A stretch of DNA of 63,419 bases from an uncultured Desulfovibrio sp. Its GTDB lineage: Bacteria; Desulfobacterota; Desulfovibrionia; Desulfovibrionales; Desulfovibrionaceae. Location: the NCBI GenBank assembly GCA_900546145.1, contig URBN01000012.1:1-63419 (forward strand). Direction: 5' to 3'. Under the pieces are notes generated by a model. The model saw only the letters and a list, made by a program, of their open reading frames with translations. It was not told the DNA's origin and made no database searches. Shown piece after piece: positions 27,972-37,191 of the stretch (the stretch's first letter is position 1; the number at the start of each line of letters is the position of its first letter). A program made the position numbers and the translations under genes.

Positions 27972-27989
27972 TCACACAACGGTAACATT
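27972..27989 (+). promoter_or_regulatory. Pho-box-like repeat upstream of pstS
   Basis: TCACACAACGGTAACATT has the same two 7-base units with 11-base periodicity as the phoB-side site. Two further TTAACA units lie just upstream at 27949 and 27958, so PhoB may bind a longer array here. Confidence 0.65.
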
Positions 27990-28088
27990 TCCCGTGGAAT
28001 CTTGCAGGCGATGGAGAAGGTTCCCGCTTACAGCGCGGGGACAGACAGAGCTCCCGAATTTTACTGTGAAACCTTTAGGAGGATCACA

Positions 28089-28904
28089 ATGTCCCTTAGC
28101 AAGATTTTCGCCGCGACCGTTCTCAGTCTCGCTGTCGCCAGCCCGGCCATGGCCGGCCAGCTGGTCATCAACGGTTCCACCACCGTTCTCCCTGTCATGC
28201 AGAAAGCCGGTGAAGCCTTCATGGCTTCCCATCCCGATATTCAGCTTTCCATTTCCGGCGGCGGTTCCGGCAACGGCATCAAAGCCCTCATGGAAGGCCA
28301 GTGCAACATTGCCATGAGCTCCCGTGACATGAAGGACAAGGAAAAGGAAGCCTGCAAGGCAAAGAACATCAATCCTGTCCGCACCACCATCGCTGTTGAC
28401 GCCATCGTGCCTGTTGTCAATCCGGGCAACCCGCTCAAGGAAATCACCTCCGAGCAGCTCAAGGACATCTACGCCGGCAAGATCACGAACTGGAAGGAAG
28501 TCGGCGGCAAGGACGGCAAGATCGTCGTCGTGTCCCGTGACTCCTCCTCCGGCACCTTCGAATGCTGGAACGAGCTCATCATGAAGAAGGAACGCGTTGC
28601 TCCCTCCGCTCTCATGCAGGCTTCCAACGGCGCCGTTGTGCAGGCTGTCGCCAAGAACCCCAACGCCATCGGCTACATCGGACTCGGCTATCTGAACAGC
28701 ACCGTCAAGGGTCTCCATGTCGACAAGAAGGAACCGACTGCCCAGAACGCCCTCTCCAAGACCTGGCCTATCAGCCGTGAGCTCTACATCTTCACCAACG
28801 GCGAGCCCCAGGGTGACGCCAAGGCTCTCGTCACCTACCTTCTGGATCCTACCAAGGGTCAGAAGAACGTGGCTGAAGTCGGCTACATTCCGCTCGGCAA
28901 GTAA
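28089..28904 (+). CDS. pstS: Phosphate-binding periplasmic protein
   Basis: A 271-residue secreted protein that captures phosphate for PstCAB. Signal peptide MSLSKIFAATVLSLAVASPAMAG is cleaved before QLVINGS. Family blocks are INGSTTVLPVMQKAGEAF and SGGGSGNGIKAL, the phosphate loop, and SRDSSSGTFECW near residue 150. The start is ATG 28089 behind TTTAGGAGGATCACA; the upstream extension lies in the promoter. First gene of pstS-pstC-pstA. Confidence 0.96.
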   Translation: MSLSKIFAATVLSLAVASPAMAGQLVINGSTTVLPVMQKAGEAFMASHPDIQLSISGGGSGNGIKALMEGQCNIAMSSRDMKDKEKEACKAKNINPVRTTIAVDAIVPVVNPGNPLKEITSEQLKDIYAGKITNWKEVGGKDGKIVVVSRDSSSGTFECWNELIMKKERVAPSALMQASNGAVVQAVAKNPNAIGYIGLGYLNSTVKGLHVDKKEPTAQNALSKTWPISRELYIFTNGEPQGDAKALVTYLLDPTKGQKNVAEVGYIPLGK

Positions 28905-28985
28905 GCGCTTCGCCTGAAACAGCACCGTCCAGCCGGACAACCCGGCTGGACGGTTTCATATTTCCCAGGAACCCGGAGCAAACAG

Positions 28986-29876
28986 ATGCACCATTCCGCG
29001 CTTAAAGAAAAAGTCATCAGAAACACGATGGGCGTCACGGCCATCATCTCACTGCTGGCTCTTCTCGGGATAGTCCTTTTCCTCTTCATCGAAGGCTTTC
29101 CCCTGTTCACGCACTATTCCGTCTGGGACTTTCTTACCGGCATGCTGTGGTATCCGACGGAGGAACCCGGTCAGTTCGGCATTCTTCCCCTGCTCGCCGG
29201 TTCCCTGGCCGTGACGGCTCTTTCCTCGCTTTTTGCTATTCCCCTTGGCGTCTTCACGGCGGTTTATCTCACTGAAGTGGCTCATCCCACTACCCGCCGC
29301 GTCATTAAGCCCTTCATTGAGCTTCTTGCGGCCCTTCCTTCCGTCGTCCTCGGCTTCCTCGGCATGGTCGTTCTCGCGCCCTTCATTCAGACAGCCTTCG
29401 GCGCTGATTCCGGACTCAACCTGCTCAACGCGTCCATCGTGCTCACCTTTATGACCGTCCCCACAATCTGCTCCATTTCCGAGGACGCCCTGCACGCTGT
29501 GCCGCTCTCGCTGAGAGAAGGCTCACTGGCTCTCGGGGCGACCCGCTGGCAGACCATAATCCGCGTGGTCATTCCTGCCGCTTTTTCCGGTATAGGCACC
29601 AGCGTCATGCTGGGCATGTCCCGTGCCATTGGCGAGACCATGGTTGTGCTCATGTGCGCGGGCGGCGGCGGAATAATTCCGACCTCGCTGCTTGATCCCG
29701 TAAGGCCCATGCCCGCGTCCATCGCAGCTGAAATGGCAGAAGCTCCCTTCGGATCCGACCATTACCGCGCGCTCTTTGCCATCGGCATCGTGCTTTTCTT
29801 CATGACCCTGGCCTTCAACCTTATCGCCGACTACATCGCCAAAAAGCACCGCCAGGCCGGCACCTCAAGCCTGTAG
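28986..29876 (+). CDS. pstC: Phosphate ABC transporter permease PstC
   Basis: A 296-residue inner-membrane permease with six predicted helices. The BPD transporter EAA-like loop lies in REGSLALGATRWQTIIRVVIPAAFSGI near residue 190, and the first large block PLLAGSLAVTALSSLFAIPLGVFTAVYL precedes it. It lies about 80 bases after pstS and 15 before pstA. Confidence 0.95.
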   Translation: MHHSALKEKVIRNTMGVTAIISLLALLGIVLFLFIEGFPLFTHYSVWDFLTGMLWYPTEEPGQFGILPLLAGSLAVTALSSLFAIPLGVFTAVYLTEVAHPTTRRVIKPFIELLAALPSVVLGFLGMVVLAPFIQTAFGADSGLNLLNASIVLTFMTVPTICSISEDALHAVPLSLREGSLALGATRWQTIIRVVIPAAFSGIGTSVMLGMSRAIGETMVVLMCAGGGGIIPTSLLDPVRPMPASIAAEMAEAPFGSDHYRALFAIGIVLFFMTLAFNLIADYIAKKHRQAGTSSL

Positions 29877-29891
29877 GACGGAGGAAACACC

Positions 29892-30788
29892 ATGGATACG
29901 CTTTCTTCTTCCACCGCCCAGCCCCTCAATCTGCCATCAGCTGAAGGCCGGCGCCGCACAGAAATGTGCATGATTCTCTTTCTGAAAGTCATTGCCGCCA
30001 TCAACGTTCTCGCTCTGGCCGGTGTCTGCGCCTATCTTGCCATCGAAGGCCTGCCCGTCATCTCCTGGAGCTTCCTTACGGAGCCTCCGAAAAACATGAT
30101 GACAGAGGGCGGCATTTTTCCCTGCATCATCGGAACGGCCATACTTTCCCTCGGATCGCTCATCATCGCCTTTCCTCTGGGGGTGGCCTCGGCCATCTAT
30201 CTCCATGAATACGCCGGGAACACGCGCTTCGCCGATATCGTCCGCCTTGGCGTCAACAACCTGGCCGGTGTGCCGTCCGTTGTTTTTGGCCTCTTCGGCC
30301 TTTCCTTCTTCGTCACATTCCTCGGCATGGGCGTGAGTATCCTTTCCGGCGTGCTGACGCTCGCCCTGCTCACCCTGCCTGTCATTATCAGCACATCAGA
30401 AGAAGCACTCAGGAACGTGCCTGACACCTACAGAGAAGCTTCCCTCGCTCTCGGCGCCACGCAGTCACAGACCATCGCCAGAGTGGCGCTCCCCTGCGCC
30501 CTTCCCGGCATGCTCACCGGCGCCATCCTCGGCGTTGCAAGAGCAGCCGGCGAGACGGCGGCCATCATGTTTACGGCGGCCGTATACTTCACGCCGAAAA
30601 CGCCGTCGTCCATCTTTGATCCCGTCATGGCCCTGCCCTATCACATCTACGTGCTCTGTACGGCCGGCACGGAAATCGACAAGACCCGCCCGCTTCAGTA
30701 CGGCACTGCCATCGTGCTTATCTTCCTCGTCCTGGGCATGAACATGATCGCCATCTTCGTCCGCGATCGGCTTCAGAAAAAAATGTAA
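29892..30788 (+). CDS. pstA: Phosphate ABC transporter permease PstA
   Basis: A 298-residue permease that pairs with PstC. The EAA loop is in REASLALGATQSQTIARVALPCALPGM near residue 190 and an arginine-flanked hydrophobic start follows the first 20 polar residues. Last gene of the rightward arm, closed by an intrinsic terminator. Confidence 0.95.
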   Translation: MDTLSSSTAQPLNLPSAEGRRRTEMCMILFLKVIAAINVLALAGVCAYLAIEGLPVISWSFLTEPPKNMMTEGGIFPCIIGTAILSLGSLIIAFPLGVASAIYLHEYAGNTRFADIVRLGVNNLAGVPSVVFGLFGLSFFVTFLGMGVSILSGVLTLALLTLPVIISTSEEALRNVPDTYREASLALGATQSQTIARVALPCALPGMLTGAILGVARAAGETAAIMFTAAVYFTPKTPSSIFDPVMALPYHIYVLCTAGTEIDKTRPLQYGTAIVLIFLVLGMNMIAIFVRDRLQKKM

Positions 30789-30818
30789 GACAGAACGTCC
30801 CGTCTCCTCTGTCTTTCA

Positions 30819-30852
30819 GAAGCCGGCTGCTCTCCCGCGGCCGGCTTTTTTG
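30819..30852 (+). terminator. Intrinsic terminator of pstA
   Basis: GCCGGC, a 12-base loop and GCCGGC followed by T6. The next 260 bases to 31112 hold no gene that I can support. Confidence 0.75.
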
Positions 30853-31112
30853 TGCCCGGACACAGGCATCGTCCCGGACTTCCACACCACAGTCCTTTCC
30901 GGATGAAGGCTGCGGAAACGGGGTACTCCCCGGAGTCTGCCGGAAAAATCCAGGGGGCCGCAAACCGGACTGGGGGCATGCCAGACTGCCGGCCGCCGCC
31001 CAGCGGCCTGGAGGGCGTTCCTTTCCGCCTTTCTCCATGTACCCTGAGCGGGCGGAGCAGGCTTTTCCGGCGCAGACTCCGCTCCGGCCGCAACAGGCGC
31101 ATGAACACGAGA

Positions 31113-31147
31113 CAAAAAAAAGAGCCTGCAGAAAACTCTGCAGGCTC
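31113..31147 (-). terminator. Terminator of the tRNA-Gly pair
   Basis: On the minus strand GAGCCTGCAGA-GTTT-TCTGCAGGCTC is followed by T8, 10 bases after the tRNA-Gly(CCC) 3' end. Confidence 0.9.
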
Positions 31148-31157
31148 ACTGAAAAAA

Positions 31158-31232
31158 TGGAGCGGGAAACGGGATTTGAACCCGCGGCCTCCAGCTTGGG
31201 AAGCTAGCACTCTACCACTGAGTTATTCCCGC
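31158..31232 (-). tRNA. tRNA-Gly (CCC)
   Basis: A cloverleaf with acceptor GCGGGAA/TTCCCGC, anticodon stem CTAGC/GCTGG around the loop TTCCCAA (anticodon CCC), T-arm GCGGG-TTCAAAT-CCCGT and encoded CCA. It reads GGG glycine codons. It lies 19 bases downstream of tRNA-Gly(GCC). Confidence 0.95.
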
Positions 31233-31248
31233 ACGGGATGCCGAAAAA

Positions 31249-31326
<78 letters not shown>

Positions 31327-31383
31327 TCAACGAAAAGGGACTCTACGCCGGAGAGCCCTTTCCGTCAAGCACTTTTTTATTTT

Positions 31384-32694
31384 TTACAAAGAATTCTTCA
31401 AATCGCGTTTATCGATGACGCGGGTGGCCTTGCCATTGGAACGTTCGATGGAATGGGGCTCCATGAGACGGACCTTCGTAGTCACTCCGAAGAAGTCCTT
31501 GATCTGGCTCTTCAGTTTGGCCTGGATTTCCTGGAGCTTGCCGATCTGGTCATGGAAAATGGACTCGTTCACTTCGACCTGGACTTCCATGGTATCGAGG
31601 GAGCCCTCGCGCTCAACCACCAGCTGGTAGTTGGGAGACAGGCCGTCCGTCTTCAGGATAAGGTTCTCGATCTGCTGCGGGAAGACGTTCACGCCGCGGA
31701 TAATGAGCATATCATCGGAACGGCCGGCAAAGCGCTGCAGGCGGACATGCGTACGGCCGCACTTACAGGGCCTGGTGTCAATGGAAGTGAGGTCGCGGGT
31801 GCGGTAGCGGATGAGCGGAGAGCCTTCCTTGGTCAGGTTGGTCAGCACAAGCTCACCGAGCTCGCCTTCAGGCACGGGCTCGCCAGTGGCGGGATTCACG
31901 ATTTCGGCAATGAAGTGGTCCTCCCAGAGATGCAGACCGTTGTGTTCGCTGCAGTCAATGGCCACGCCGGGTCCCATGATTTCGGAAAGGCCGTAGATGT
32001 TATGGGTATCAATCCCCATATTCTCTTCCATTTCCTGGCGCATGGCCTTGGACCAGGGCTCACCGCCGAAAATGCCCACGCGCAGGGGCAGCTTCTTGAA
32101 GTCGATGCCGTTCTCAAGGCCGACTTCATAAAGATGGAGAGCGTAGGAAGGCGTGCAGGCCAGAACCGTGGCGCCGAGGTCGCGGAGGAGGACAGTCTGA
32201 CGGCGGGTTGAACCGCCGGATGCGGGGACGACGGTGCAGCCGAGTTCGGTGGCCGCGTCGTGCAGGCCGAGGCCGCCGGTGAAAAGACCGTAGCCGTAAG
32301 CCACGTGCACGAGATCCTGCGGAGTAACGCCGCTCGCCATGAGGCAGCGGCAGCCCATCTGCGCCCAGTTCTTCAGGTCGCGCTTCGTGTAGCAGCCAAC
32401 AACAGCCTGGCCCGTGGTGCCGCTCGAAGCGTGCAGGCGCGCGATATTTTCACGCGGGACGGCCATGAAGCCCAGGGGATAACGGTCACGCAGATCCTGC
32501 TTGGTGGTAAAGGGCAGGCGGCGGATGTCATCGAGACTCCTGATATCCGTGGGTTTGACGCCGAGTTCATCGAAACGCTTATGATAGAAGGGGACATTGT
32601 AGTACACCCGGTTCGCCACGTCCTGCAGCCTCTTCAGCTGCAGGGCTTTGAGTTCTTCCCGGGGCATACTTTCCATTTTGATATCGTAAAGCAT
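31384..32694 (-). CDS. paaK: Phenylacetate-CoA ligase family protein
   Basis: A 436-residue adenylate-forming enzyme of the PaaK group, which activates phenylacetate or a related aryl acid to its CoA thioester. Visible: the P-loop-like LHASSGTTGQAVVGCYT (about 90-105), an adenine-binding stretch IYGLSEIMGPGVAID (near 235) and YRTRDLTSIDTRPCKCGRTHVRLQRFAGRSDDMLIIRGVNVFPQQIE spread over residues 300-350. The start at 32694 (MLYDIKMESM) has AAGGAG six bases upstream; the longer frame adds 27 residues lacking family similarity. It stands alone, without ring-cleavage genes, so in this anaerobe it may serve aromatic amino-acid fermentation. The substrate is inferred. Confidence 0.9.
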   Translation of the reverse strand: MLYDIKMESMPREELKALQLKRLQDVANRVYYNVPFYHKRFDELGVKPTDIRSLDDIRRLPFTTKQDLRDRYPLGFMAVPRENIARLHASSGTTGQAVVGCYTKRDLKNWAQMGCRCLMASGVTPQDLVHVAYGYGLFTGGLGLHDAATELGCTVVPASGGSTRRQTVLLRDLGATVLACTPSYALHLYEVGLENGIDFKKLPLRVGIFGGEPWSKAMRQEMEENMGIDTHNIYGLSEIMGPGVAIDCSEHNGLHLWEDHFIAEIVNPATGEPVPEGELGELVLTNLTKEGSPLIRYRTRDLTSIDTRPCKCGRTHVRLQRFAGRSDDMLIIRGVNVFPQQIENLILKTDGLSPNYQLVVEREGSLDTMEVQVEVNESIFHDQIGKLQEIQAKLKSQIKDFFGVTTKVRLMEPHSIERSNGKATRVIDKRDLKNSL

Positions 32695-32835
32695 GGCCAG
32701 CTCCTTACCTGCTTGATTATACATGCTTATTTGGGTAGGTACATTGGGCGGTAATTCTTGCCCTTTCTCCGGCAATCGTCAAGAACGCCCGTACCAAACA
32801 CGCTTATCCATGTTAAAAAGATATAATGAGGGACT

Positions 32836-33249
32836 ATGAACAGCATCACTCCCAAGAAGAAAGTCTATTCCGATCTCCCCACCGCGGAAAAAATGGCCGA
32901 CATGGCCCGCTTCCTGCAGGAACACAAGGCCCAGAACGTCACCACCATTGATCTTTCCGGACGCGGCTCCTTCACTGACGGCCTGGTCATCGCCACGGCG
33001 ACTTCCGTGCGCCACGCCCAGAGCCTCGCCGACGGCATTTCCGCCCGCTGCCATGAAAAGAAGTACGAATACCTCCGCATGGACGGTTATACCAACGGCC
33101 AATGGCTGCTCGTGGACTGCAACGATGTGGTCGTCAATATCTTCCAGGAAGCCACGCGCGAAATGTACAACCTGGAAGCCCTCTGGAGCGTCCCCTCGTC
33201 CCGCGAGGAACTGCGCACCATGGCGGCAAAGGCTGAAAAGGCAGAATAA
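32836..33249 (+). CDS. rsfS: Ribosomal silencing factor RsfS
   Basis: A 137-residue protein that binds L14 on the large subunit and blocks joining with the small subunit when nutrients run low. Family elements: ALEHK-like KAQNVTTIDLSGRGSFTDGLVIATATSVRH (about 33-62) and the C-terminal NGQWLLVDCNDVVVNIFQEATREMYNLEALW. GAGGG lies a few bases before the ATG. Its stop overlaps the gpmI start by one base (TAATG). Confidence 0.95.
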   Translation: MNSITPKKKVYSDLPTAEKMADMARFLQEHKAQNVTTIDLSGRGSFTDGLVIATATSVRHAQSLADGISARCHEKKYEYLRMDGYTNGQWLLVDCNDVVVNIFQEATREMYNLEALWSVPSSREELRTMAAKAEKAE

Positions 33250-34772
33250 TGAAACCCACACTTCTCCTGATTATGGACGGCTGGGGCATAGCCCCTGCCG
33301 GACCGGGCAACGCCACGAGCCTGGCCCGCACTCCCAATCTGGACCGACTCACAGCCACCTGCCCTCATTCCCAGCTTAAGGCCTCGGGCCGCGCCGTCGG
33401 CCTTCCCGAAGGCTATATGGGCAACTCCGAAGTCGGACACCTCAATATCGGCGCAGGCCGTGTCGTCTACCAGGACATGACGCGTATCGACATGGCCATG
33501 GAAGACGGCACGCTGGAAACCAACCCCGTCTTCGTGAAAGTAGTACAGGAAACCCTGAAGGCGCACGGCAGGCTCCATTTCGCGGGCCTTCTTTCCGACG
33601 GCGGCGTACACAGCCACATTCATCATCTTATCGCCCTGTGCAGGGCTGCAGCCAGTGCCGGCGTCCCCATTCTGGTCCATTGTTTCATGGACGGCCGCGA
33701 CACGCCGCCCTCGAGCGGCAAAAAATACATCACGCAGCTCCAGGACGCGCTGAAGGACCTGAAAAACGCCCACATCGCTGCTCTTTACGGCCGCTTCTAC
33801 GCCATGGACCGCGATAAGCGCTGGGAGCGCGTGAAGCAGGCCTTCGACCTCTTCTGCCACGGTTCAGGCCCCCGGAAGGCAGACGCGCTCGGAGCTCTGG
33901 ATGATTCTTATAAGGAAGGCGTCACCGATGAGTTCGTCAAACCCGTCTGGGTCAGCCAGGAAGAACCTGGGCTGAAGGACGGCGACGGCGTCTTCTTCTT
34001 CAATTTCCGGGCCGACCGCATGCGCGAAATCGTCTCGGCCCTCACGTCACAGGACTTCAGCGGCTTCGACCGCGGCACTCTCCCGAAACTGGCCGGCGCC
34101 GCCTCCATGACATCCTACGACGCGGCCCTGACCATCCCCGTGGCCTTCCCGGATCAGGACATCCCCATGGTTCTTGGCGAAGTGGTTTCCAGAGCGGGGC
34201 TGCGCCAGCTGCGTCTCGCAGAAACGGAGAAGTACGCCCACGTGACGTATTTCTTCAACGGCGGCGTGGAAAAGCCCTTTGATGGCGAGGACCGCATCCT
34301 CGTCCCCTCTCCCCGCGATGTGCCAACCTATGATCTTGCCCCGGCCATGAGCGCGCGCACGGTCACGGACAGATTCGTGGAAAACTGGAACCGCGGCATT
34401 TATGACCTCGTGGTCTGCAACCTGGCTAACGGCGACATGGTCGGCCACACCGGGGTCATTCCCGCAGCCGTCACAGCCTGCGAAACCGTAGACGAATGCG
34501 TCGGACGCATGGAAGCGGCCGTACGCGCCCGCAACGGGCGCATGATCATCATCGCCGACCACGGCAACTGCGAAAAGATGCTTTCTGAGGACGGACGTCC
34601 GCATACGGCGCACACAACCAATCCCGTTCCCTGCATCCTCGTGGATGACGAAAAGGGCTGGAGCCTGAAGGACGGTAAGCTCGGCGATGTGGCCGTGACC
34701 ATCCTTTCTCTCTGGGACATGCCCGTACCGGCCGAGATGACCGGCACCTGCCTCGCAGAAAGGAAAGGGTAG
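33249..34772 (+). CDS. gpmI: 2,3-bisphosphoglycerate-independent phosphoglycerate mutase
   Basis: A 507-residue glycolytic/gluconeogenic enzyme that interconverts 3- and 2-phosphoglycerate with two manganese ions. The N-terminal metal Asp is in LLIMDGWGIAP, the phospho-serine lies in MGNSEVGHLNIGAGR (near residue 60), and the late metal ligands are in GDMVGHTG and IADHGNCEKM. The length is normal. It is translationally coupled to rsfS. Confidence 0.97.
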   Translation: MKPTLLLIMDGWGIAPAGPGNATSLARTPNLDRLTATCPHSQLKASGRAVGLPEGYMGNSEVGHLNIGAGRVVYQDMTRIDMAMEDGTLETNPVFVKVVQETLKAHGRLHFAGLLSDGGVHSHIHHLIALCRAAASAGVPILVHCFMDGRDTPPSSGKKYITQLQDALKDLKNAHIAALYGRFYAMDRDKRWERVKQAFDLFCHGSGPRKADALGALDDSYKEGVTDEFVKPVWVSQEEPGLKDGDGVFFFNFRADRMREIVSALTSQDFSGFDRGTLPKLAGAASMTSYDAALTIPVAFPDQDIPMVLGEVVSRAGLRQLRLAETEKYAHVTYFFNGGVEKPFDGEDRILVPSPRDVPTYDLAPAMSARTVTDRFVENWNRGIYDLVVCNLANGDMVGHTGVIPAAVTACETVDECVGRMEAAVRARNGRMIIIADHGNCEKMLSEDGRPHTAHTTNPVPCILVDDEKGWSLKDGKLGDVAVTILSLWDMPVPAEMTGTCLAERKG

Positions 34773-34776
34773 CGCC

Positions 34777-35016
34777 ATGGCCCGAACGAAAATGCCTGAT
34801 CCTGTGGCACCCTGCGGACTCACGCTCGTCTTTTATTACGAATGCCCCCACTGCCACGACAAGATACCGGTCGGTGCCCCGACACAGCCTGCCGTTATCC
34901 GCTGCCCCATGTGCGGGAAAAAATTCGCCATCATCCCTGTGGACAGTTATCTGGAACAATACGTTGAAATCATGACCGACGGCGGCAGGGCCGCGGCCAA
35001 TCCCGAATACCTCTGA
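34777..35016 (+). CDS. Small zinc-ribbon protein
   Basis: A 79-residue protein with two CxxC knuckles (YECPHCHDK and IRCPMCGKKF, residues about 25 and 46) that form a zinc ribbon. The family name is not recognised. It starts 4 bases after gpmI, so it is probably the last gene of rsfS-gpmI, and it is followed by a 16-base inverted repeat. Function unknown. Confidence 0.75.
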   Translation: MARTKMPDPVAPCGLTLVFYYECPHCHDKIPVGAPTQPAVIRCPMCGKKFAIIPVDSYLEQYVEIMTDGGRAAANPEYL

Positions 35017-35024
35017 TGGATCAG

Positions 35025-35062
35025 GAAGACGCCGGAAGCGCACAGCCGCTTCCGGCGTCTTC
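35025..35062 (+). terminator. Hairpin after the zinc-ribbon gene
   Basis: Perfect 16-base inverted repeat (GAAGACGCCGGAAGCG, 6-base loop, complement). It lacks a long T run, so it may be a terminator or an mRNA-protecting hairpin. Confidence 0.6.
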
Positions 35063-35445
35063 CATACCCTGACAGACGGTTGTCCACACAAAAAACGCGT
35101 GCATTTCTGTCCTCTGATGCCTGGGCGGTACGTATTTGCATTGTGGTACAAATTTTTAAACCGTTAACCAATACAATTCCGTTTCCTGGGCTGACAAAGA
35201 TGTTTCAAAGCTCTTCTTCTTCAAGAAGCTGAAAATATTCATTTTTTATTGAATTTTAGCCAATTTCGAATACAAAAACGAATCGTACTCCTGCAATGCT
35301 GACCTGCTGAAAATACAGGGACTTTTTTGTTCTCCTGGGAATAAAGTCAAAAATTTTTTACATTTTACTTGCCACACAGGGAATTTTTCTATACGTTGGA
35401 ATTGCGTACAAGGATGACGCAATTTTTATAAGAGGGGAACCACTC
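35063..35445. other. AT-rich promoter region of the first porin
   Basis: No gene seen. The base composition turns AT-rich from about 35140. TTGCCA at 35369-35374 and TATACG at 35390-35395 may form a promoter, but the spacer of 15 is short. An ATTTG/CAAAT inverted repeat lies near 35134-35153. Confidence 0.4.
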
Positions 35446-37020
35446 ATGAAAAAATTTATGACACTCCTTCTCGCAGCCGGCCTCGTGTTCAGCGCGGCCT
35501 CCAGCGCCAGTGCTATTGATTTCAAGGCTCAGGGCCAGTGGCTCGTCGGCTTCGCCGGCGGTCAGGGCAACTTCGTTGACAAGACCCGCACTACGGCCGA
35601 CGGCAAGAAGAAGGCTGACAGCAGCGACCGCTTCTCCGCTGCCCAGCGTATCCGTCTGCAGTTGGACGCTGTCGCTTCCGAAGCCCTCTCCGGCACCGTA
35701 TACTTTGAAATCGGCGACCAGACCTGGGGCAGCGGCGGCACGTACGGCAAGGGCTCCGGCGGTGCCATGGGCGCTGACGGCGTGGCCGTGGAAGTGAAGC
35801 GCGCTTATATCGACTGGACCGTTCCGGAAACCACCCTGGCTTTCCGCATGGGCATCCAGGGCCTGACCCTGCCCAATGCCGCCGGCGGTTCTGCTGTGCT
35901 GGACGATGATGGCGCCGCCGTCACCTTCCATATGCAGTTCAACGAAAACGTTGGCCTCACCGGCATGTGGGCCCGTCCGCTCAACGACAACTACGACGTT
36001 CAGGACGGCGACTACAGCGGCAACAACAAGAAGTCCTACCTCGACAATATCGACCTCTTCGCCCTGACCCTGCCCCTGACCTTCGACGGTATCGAAGTCA
36101 CCCCCTGGGCCATGCTTGGTGTCATCGGCCAGAACGCCTTCCGCTCCGGTGCCAATAACGCCACCACGGATGTCACTCCTTACATGACCTCCAACTACAT
36201 GAGCGACAGGTGGAACAGCGGTGACAGCTTCGAGCGTACCAAGAACGCCAACACCACCGCCTTCTGGGCCGGCCTCCCTGTGAAGCTCACCCTCTGGGAT
36301 CCCTTCAACATCGAATTTGATATCAACTACGGCTACGTCAGCAGCCAGGGCCGCGGCAGCATCGAGCGTTCCGACGGCGCCGGCAAGACCCGCTTCAGCA
36401 CCGAGCGTCAGGGCTGGCTCGCCAAGGCCCTCGTCGAATACAAGATGGACTGGGGCACCCCCGGCATCTTCGGCTGGTACGCTTCCGGTGATGACGACAA
36501 CCCGAAGAACGGTTCCGAGCGTATGCCCGCCGTCTCCCCGAGCACCAACCTCACCTCCTTCATGGGTGATGGCAACTGGGGCTGGGCTTCCAGCGGCTCT
36601 CTCTATGACCGTAACCTCGACTACGCCGGCACCTGGGGCATCGGCCTCCAGATTGCCAACATGAGCTTCGTCGAAGACCTCAAGCACACCTTCCGCGTGG
36701 CCTACTGGGGCGGCACCAACAGCCCGACCATGGCCAAGTACGCTGCTCATCCGTGGAGCTACGAGTCCGGCTGGGGCGGAAGCTACAACGACAGCTTCGC
36801 CAACGCCGAGCCTGAGCTCTATCTGACCACCAACGACGGCCTGCTCGAGTTCAACCTCGTCAACTCCTACCAGATGTACGAGAACTTCGAGATCAACCTC
36901 GAACTCGGCTACGTCGTGAACTTCATCGACAACGACACGTGGAAGAAGGCCAACAGGGCTGAAAGCATGGACAACCAGGATGCCTGGAAGGCCCAGCTGA
37001 TCTTCGCCTACACCTTCTAA
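35446..37020 (+). CDS. Outer membrane homotrimeric porin, first copy
   Basis: A 524-residue outer-membrane beta-barrel of the type called outer membrane homotrimeric porin in Desulfovibrio, a general diffusion channel. The signal peptide MKKFMTLLLAAGLVFSAASSASA is cleaved before IDFKAQGQW. Alternating short strands fill the mature part and the protein ends in phenylalanine (IFAYTF), the signal for the BAM machinery. A strong AGAGGGGAAC ribosome site precedes the ATG. It is followed by its own terminator and by a near-identical paralogue; part of the two genes is identical even at silent positions. Confidence 0.9.
   Translation: MKKFMTLLLAAGLVFSAASSASAIDFKAQGQWLVGFAGGQGNFVDKTRTTADGKKKADSSDRFSAAQRIRLQLDAVASEALSGTVYFEIGDQTWGSGGTYGKGSGGAMGADGVAVEVKRAYIDWTVPETTLAFRMGIQGLTLPNAAGGSAVLDDDGAAVTFHMQFNENVGLTGMWARPLNDNYDVQDGDYSGNNKKSYLDNIDLFALTLPLTFDGIEVTPWAMLGVIGQNAFRSGANNATTDVTPYMTSNYMSDRWNSGDSFERTKNANTTAFWAGLPVKLTLWDPFNIEFDINYGYVSSQGRGSIERSDGAGKTRFSTERQGWLAKALVEYKMDWGTPGIFGWYASGDDDNPKNGSERMPAVSPSTNLTSFMGDGNWGWASSGSLYDRNLDYAGTWGIGLQIANMSFVEDLKHTFRVAYWGGTNSPTMAKYAAHPWSYESGWGGSYNDSFANAEPELYLTTNDGLLEFNLVNSYQMYENFEINLELGYVVNFIDNDTWKKANRAESMDNQDAWKAQLIFAYTF
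36381..36527 (+). repeat. Conversion tract shared with second porin, copy A
   Basis: These 147 bases are identical to 38400-38546 in the second porin, including all silent sites, while flanking codons differ. The pattern suggests recent gene conversion. Confidence 0.85.
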
Positions 37021-37048
37021 TCCACTTCTTCCTTCCCTTCCGGGTCTT

Positions 37049-37083
37049 AAGGCCGCAGCCCATTTGGGCCGCGGCCTTTTTCT
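37049..37083 (+). terminator. Intrinsic terminator of the first porin
   Basis: AAGGCCGC-AGCCC-ATTT-GGGCC-GCGGCCTT followed by TTT, about 30 bases after the stop. Confidence 0.85.
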
Positions 37084-37132
37084 GTCTCTGCCGCCCTTTG
37101 CTCCTCTTTTCAATATTCATAGTAAAAAAAAC

Positions 37133-37167
37133 TTGACATTATTGAAATAGAATTTTAAATTCTATTT
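37133..37167 (+). promoter_or_regulatory. Promoter with overlapping Fur-box-like palindrome
   Basis: TTGACA at 37133-37138 is followed after 16-17 bases by TTAAAT/TAAATT at 37155-37161. The -10 sits in the centre of a perfect 11-1-11 palindrome at 37145-37167 (half site AAATAGAATTT, centre T). The 9-1-9 core has the geometry of a Fur operator and is AT-rich in the same way. Binding by Fur is inferred; another dimeric repressor is possible. It would block RNA polymerase at the -10. Confidence 0.65.
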
Positions 37168-37191
37168 GCATTCAATCAAGGAGGATAAAGC

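Noticed and set aside
32822..32827. TATAAT just before rsfS as a -10 box
   Set aside because: It would start the transcript two bases before the ATG and leave out the GAGGG ribosome site, and no -35 lies at proper spacing.
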